A DNA stretch of 16,414 nt, from the NCBI GenBank assembly GCA_002396805.1, contig DGYW01000029.1:32540-48953 (forward strand). Reading direction: 5' to 3'. Position numbers and translations under genes: made by a program. Within the stretch, counting starts at the first letter, position 1. Every line of letters begins with the position of its first letter. Shown in pieces: positions 13,560 through 16,414 of the stretch. The stretch comes from Firmicutes bacterium UBA4996 (GTDB lineage: Bacteria > Bacillota > Limnochordia > Darwinibacteriales > Darwinibacteriaceae). The notes beneath the pieces are model-generated. The model saw only the letters and a program-made list of their open reading frames with translations, had not been told where the DNA came from and searched no databases.

Positions 13560-15275
13560 ATGAGGCGAAGTTCAGCCAGAATCGTGATGGCACTCATGGC
13601 TATGGTCTTGGTTTTTTCTATGGCCAGTGCAGGAGTATCCGCTGAGGAGAAAAATCTAGTCAGAGCCATTGTGGTTAAGGGCAATAGCATTATTGATACG
13701 GAAACGATTAAAGGAGCCATCTTAAAGACTAAACTTAATGAACCAGCGGTGGAACAGAAGATTTTAGATGACTTGCGTTCCATCTATGATTTGGGTTATT
13801 TCCAAGATGCTTCCGCGAGCTTCGATCCCGCCTTAGGAGGAGGGGTTCAGGTTGTTTTTCATGTGGTGGAAAATCCGCTAGTTCAAGACGTCAGCTTCAG
13901 TGGTCTTACTCAGGTACCCCTCGGGGAATACAAGAAAAAGATGAAGACCCAAGCTGGCTATATCCTGAATGTCCATGACTTGTGGGAAGATCTGAAGGAA
14001 CTACGGGAATGGATTGGTTCAGAGTACGGTTTTGTAGTTCGGGTTGCAGATCTCCAAGCAGATACTGATGGCCGTATCCATATTGAATTAGCTCAGACTA
14101 CGTTAAAGGATATTGTGATTGAGGGTAACAACAAGACTAAAGATTTCGTCATTGAGCGAGAATTCACCTTCAAGCCCGGTGATCCTGTTAATGTTCGCGA
14201 AATCGATCAGAGCTTGCGCAAAGTTTTGATGCTCGGCTTTTTTGATGAAATAAGTCGAGATTTCTCGGAAGAAGATAATCCTGATGAGACGGTTTTAACT
14301 ATTAATCTTAACGAGCGTAAGACCGGTTCTGCCACCTTTGGGGTAGCCTATAGTTCTAATGATGGTCTTGTAGGTTTTGTAGAGGCTGCTGACGACAACT
14401 TTTTTGGACGTGGTCAACGAGTGAACGCCACAGTTCAACTAGGAAAAAAAGTTCACGCCTATGAGCTTGGCTTTTACGAACCTTATATTGATAAGAGTGG
14501 TACCTCTCTAGGTCTGAATCTCTACCGTCGTGGTAAGGATGTGGAAAAGGAAGATAATAAAGGTAAACGCATTACCAATGGGGGAGATCTTACGTTAGGA
14601 CGACCCTTTGGTGATTTTAGTCGAGGACGCTTAGTCTTGAAAATGGAGAATAACAAATACGACTTAGAGTCCGGTTCTGGTGCTGATTGGTACAAGGATT
14701 ACAACAACCGTACCATCGGTTTTGGTTTCGGAACCAACACTTCAGATCACCCCTTCTTCCCTACAGAAGGTCAAAAGAGCGATGCCTATCTCGAGCTTGG
14801 TACCAGTCTCTTTGGTGGTAATAGTCAGTATGCTAAGCTGCGGGCAGAATACAGCAAGTATTTTGAAGTGAAGGATGGGGGCTATGTTCTAGCTCTCCGT
14901 GGTCTTGGCGGGCGTCTATTGGCCGGTGAGCTTCAGGAAAATGAGAAGTTTGTGATCGGTGGTGCTGAAACACTTCGTGGCTATAGCCCAGGTGGCAATG
15001 GTGCCATTGACCTAGAAGGGGATCACATGCTAGTCATGAATGCGGAATTCCGCTTCCCCATTGTGGACAAAGTGACCGGTGTACTCTTTACGGACTGGGG
15101 TAAAACTTGGGATCAGGGAGAAGGATTCACCCTAAGTGACTTGAATAACAGCTTTGGTTTAGGTGTGCGTCTAGATACACCCCTCGGTCTGCTCCGTTTA
15201 GACTATGGCTTGGGTAAGGACGAGAATCTAGCACGTAAGGGTCAATTCTATTTTGGTATTGGCCAAACGTTCTAA
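13560..15275 (+). CDS. bamA: Outer membrane protein assembly factor BamA (Omp85 family)
   Basis: BamA folds and inserts beta-barrel proteins into the outer membrane. The 571-residue protein has a signal peptide (1-28, cut after VSA) and three POTRA repeats at about 33-106, 107-180 and 181-254 (for example LKDIVIEGNNKTKDFVIERE), where E. coli has five. The barrel covers about 255-571. FVIGGAETLRGYSPGG (464-479) contains the RGY form of the conserved VRGF/Y element of the lid loop, and the last residue is Phe (GQFYFGIGQTF), a typical beta-signal. ATG 13560 follows GGGAGG (13547-13552) at 7 bases; the frame open to 13446 would put a non-signal stretch in front and is rejected. The 119-base gap upstream contains a hairpin (13453-13458 with 13476-13481) of unknown role. 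A strong terminator follows. TamA is less likely, given the position next to OmpH-like genes. Confidence 0.93.
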   Translation: MRRSSARIVMALMAMVLVFSMASAGVSAEEKNLVRAIVVKGNSIIDTETIKGAILKTKLNEPAVEQKILDDLRSIYDLGYFQDASASFDPALGGGVQVVFHVVENPLVQDVSFSGLTQVPLGEYKKKMKTQAGYILNVHDLWEDLKELREWIGSEYGFVVRVADLQADTDGRIHIELAQTTLKDIVIEGNNKTKDFVIEREFTFKPGDPVNVREIDQSLRKVLMLGFFDEISRDFSEEDNPDETVLTINLNERKTGSATFGVAYSSNDGLVGFVEAADDNFFGRGQRVNATVQLGKKVHAYELGFYEPYIDKSGTSLGLNLYRRGKDVEKEDNKGKRITNGGDLTLGRPFGDFSRGRLVLKMENNKYDLESGSGADWYKDYNNRTIGFGFGTNTSDHPFFPTEGQKSDAYLELGTSLFGGNSQYAKLRAEYSKYFEVKDGGYVLALRGLGGRLLAGELQENEKFVIGGAETLRGYSPGGNGAIDLEGDHMLVMNAEFRFPIVDKVTGVLFTDWGKTWDQGEGFTLSDLNNSFGLGVRLDTPLGLLRLDYGLGKDENLARKGQFYFGIGQTF

Positions 15276-15292
15276 ATATTATAAGCATAAAG

Positions 15293-15325
15293 ACCAGTGC
15301 ACTTTTGGGTGTACTGGTTTTTTTT
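15293..15325 (+). terminator. Rho-independent terminator after bamA
   Basis: ACCAGTGCAC (15293-15302) pairs with GTGTACTGGT (15309-15318), 10 pairs with one G-U, around a 6-base loop, and runs into T8 (15318-15325). This is the strongest terminator in the window and ends the glycosidase-S55-bamA unit. Confidence 0.94.
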
Positions 15326-15329
15326 ACGT

Positions 15330-15358
15330 TTGTTCGCCGTCTCTAGCCTTGTTATAAT
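15330..15358 (+). promoter_or_regulatory. Sigma-A-type promoter for the OmpH-like genes
   Basis: TATAAT (15353-15358) is a perfect -10 hexamer. TTGTTC (15330-15335) is a partial -35 with exactly 17 bases between. Transcription should begin near 15365, only a few bases from the first possible start codon (GTG 15367), so the leader would be extremely short. Confidence 0.7.
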
Positions 15359-15366
15359 GGGCTTGG

Positions 15367-15897
15367 GTGAAGAATATGCTTAGGAAATGGCAATTGTTAG
15401 TTTTAATCTGTTTGGCCCTGTTCTTATCCGGCTCTGTGATCATTCACTCAACTTATCCGGGTCAGCAAGTTGTGCACTTAAACGAAGAGGCAGAGGTGGA
15501 AGTAGGAGTTGAAGATGACTTCTCCAACTATGAAGAGCTGGTGCAGCAAATAGGTCAACTAAGGAGGGCTCAAGCGCAGAAACTCTTTGATGCATCTAAA
15601 GCCCTGCGGGCAGAGATCGAGCAAGAGGGTCAGGCGTTGCAGAGCAAGTTAGGTAAAGAAGTCTTGCATTTACAACTGCAATTGGTCTTGGTTTCCTTGG
15701 AGAAAGAACAACAACTAGAGATCTTACAGCGCATTAATCAACTTCAAGGAGAACTTCAAGAGTGGGAAGAAGAAGCACAATTGGAGTTTGAGAATCGCTT
15801 AGCCCAGCTCCAACTAGACCATGAGTTAGAATTAAAGCGGGAATTGGCACTTTTAACCCCTCCATCGCGTAGTCTTTCCTTAGATCGTGCATACTAA
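15367..15897 (+). CDS. OmpH/Skp-like coiled-coil envelope protein (divergent)
   Basis: This 176-residue protein has an N-terminal hydrophobic segment (about 8-28), either a signal peptide or a membrane anchor, an acidic patch (about 38-56), and then a long charged and Gln/Leu-rich coiled coil from about 55 to 163. It ends in a short Ser-rich tail (PPSRSLSLDRAY). The composition and the gene next to it suggest an OmpH/Skp-type periplasmic chaperone, the class that holds unfolded outer membrane proteins for BamA. However, the C-terminal OmpH motif seen in the next gene is missing, so the family call is moderate. There is no lipobox cysteine. GTG 15367 and ATG 15376 are both possible starts; GGGTGA (15365-15370) would serve the latter. 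The gene follows its own promoter and is 29 bases before the next OmpH gene. Confidence 0.7.
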   Translation: MKNMLRKWQLLVLICLALFLSGSVIIHSTYPGQQVVHLNEEAEVEVGVEDDFSNYEELVQQIGQLRRAQAQKLFDASKALRAEIEQEGQALQSKLGKEVLHLQLQLVLVSLEKEQQLEILQRINQLQGELQEWEEEAQLEFENRLAQLQLDHELELKRELALLTPPSRSLSLDRAY

Positions 15898-15926
15898 GGA
15901 AGAGCGAAATAAGGTGGTGACTACAG

Positions 15927-16346
15927 GTGAAATATTTGCCTTGGGTTTTAGTAGCGCTCTTGGCCGGTTTGTTAGTATGGGGTTTTATGGCTCGACCCAT
16001 GCAAACGACAATAGGGACTGTTAACTTGGCTCGGATTGTTGACGAAAGTCCCCGGGCCCAGGAGTTAAGTGAGCTCTTGAGTAAACGCTACAATGAACTA
16101 ATTACTCAGTTTAACTTAGGAACAGAACCAACCGAAGAAGATGTGGACCGGGCGGAAAGGGAGCGTTTGGCCTACTCTCAATACCTGGCGTATCGCCAAG
16201 AGTTGGAGCAAAAGTTCCAAGAAGAAGTGGATAGGGCGGTCCGGGAAGTGGCGAAAGATAAAAGGGCCACGGTAGTAGTGGACGACGATGTGGTTCGGTA
16301 TGGGGGAACAGACCTAACTGACGAAGTAATTAAACGTTTGAAATAG
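15927..16346 (+). CDS. ompH: OmpH/Skp-family periplasmic chaperone
   Basis: The 139-residue protein has an N-terminal hydrophobic segment (about residues 4-22) followed by the OmpH opening strand TIGTVNLARIVDESPRAQEL, in which a beta strand leads into the first long helix. A charged helix (about 40-105) forms the tentacle of the trimer, and the protein closes with ATVVVDDDVVRYGGTDLTDE, the C-terminal OmpH signature that returns to the trimer body. Skp/OmpH proteins keep outer membrane proteins soluble on the way to BamA, encoded just upstream. The start is GTG 15927, preceded by AAGGTGGTGA (15911-15920) at suitable spacing. The N-terminal segment lacks a clear cleavage site, so it may stay membrane-anchored. 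A terminator follows directly. Confidence 0.87.
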   Translation: MKYLPWVLVALLAGLLVWGFMARPMQTTIGTVNLARIVDESPRAQELSELLSKRYNELITQFNLGTEPTEEDVDRAERERLAYSQYLAYRQELEQKFQEEVDRAVREVAKDKRATVVVDDDVVRYGGTDLTDEVIKRLK

Positions 16347-16347
16347 G

Positions 16348-16373
16348 GGGAGATGCCACCGCATCTCCCTTTT
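16348..16373 (+). terminator. Rho-independent terminator after ompH
   Basis: GGGAGATGC (16348-16356) pairs perfectly with GCATCTCCC (16361-16369) around CACC, followed by TTTT. It starts two bases after the stop codon. Confidence 0.88.
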
Positions 16374-16393
16374 GTCAATCCACACAACCTCTT

Positions 16394-16401
16394 AAAGGAG
16401 G
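16394..16401 (+). promoter_or_regulatory. Shine-Dalgarno sequence of a probable gene beyond the right edge
   Basis: AAAGGAGG is a near-ideal ribosome binding site, but no ATG, GTG or TTG occurs in the 13 bases left in the window. A start codon just past base 16414 would be at the long end of normal spacing. It comes after a terminator, so a promoter would have to overlap 16374-16393 or transcription would have to read through. Confidence 0.35.
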
Positions 16402-16414
16402 TACCACATCCGAC

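Noticed and set aside
1..16414. Mobile elements, CRISPR arrays, tRNA or rRNA genes
   Set aside because: No transposase or integrase frames, no regularly spaced repeats and no tRNA- or rRNA-like sequence were seen; the base and codon use look even throughout.

Overview
The window reads as chromosomal DNA of an endospore-forming, flagellated Firmicute with an outer membrane (a diderm, for example Limnochordia or Halanaerobiales-like; the sequence alone does not settle which). Sporulation genes (a SpoIIQ-like protein, SpoIIID) lie beside genes that only make sense with an outer membrane: flagellar L-ring and P-ring proteins (FlgH, FlgI, FlgA), a BamA/Omp85 assembly protein and Skp/OmpH-like periplasmic chaperones. 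All genes run on the + strand, and I see no mobile element, CRISPR array, tRNA or rRNA.

Layout. 1-3348: the end of an ATP synthase operon (atpA 3' part, atpG, atpD, atpC), closed by a strong hairpin. 3395-4504: two sporulation genes. The SpoIIQ-like M23-fold protein has a candidate forespore (sigma-F/sigma-G) promoter, and spoIIID has a candidate mother-cell (sigma-E) promoter. 4512-5576: an MreB/Mbl actin homologue with a hairpin just before its ribosome binding site. 5589-10209: a flagellar rod and ring operon, flgF, flgG, flgA, flgH, flgI, flgJ, preceded by a very good sigma-28 (sigma-D) promoter and ended by a terminator; a 126-base, apparently folded leader lies between flgF and flgG. 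10265-15325: an envelope group of a NAGPA-type phosphodiester glycosidase, an S55 (SpoIVB-like) serine peptidase and BamA, ending in a terminator. 15330-16373: a sigma-A-type promoter, two OmpH/Skp-like genes and a terminator; a Shine-Dalgarno sequence at the right edge may announce another gene outside the window.

How the parts fit. The order atp - spoIIQ - spoIIID - mbl - flhO/flhP is, from memory, also the backbone of this region in Bacillus subtilis, a monoderm in which flhO and flhP (flgF/flgG homologues) have no LP-ring genes. Here the same backbone continues into flgA-flgH-flgI-flgJ and then into outer membrane assembly genes. That suggests an ancestral diderm arrangement of which Bacillus keeps a remnant (inference). 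Functionally, FlgF/FlgG build the distal rod, FlgA helps FlgI form the P-ring, FlgH forms the L-ring in the outer membrane, and BamA with the OmpH-like chaperones would insert outer membrane proteins. The most unusual items are the S55 peptidase with its catalytic motifs in permuted order, an FlgH with no lipidation cysteine, the SpoIIQ-like protein that has lost its zinc ligands, and the unexplained leader RNA before flgG.
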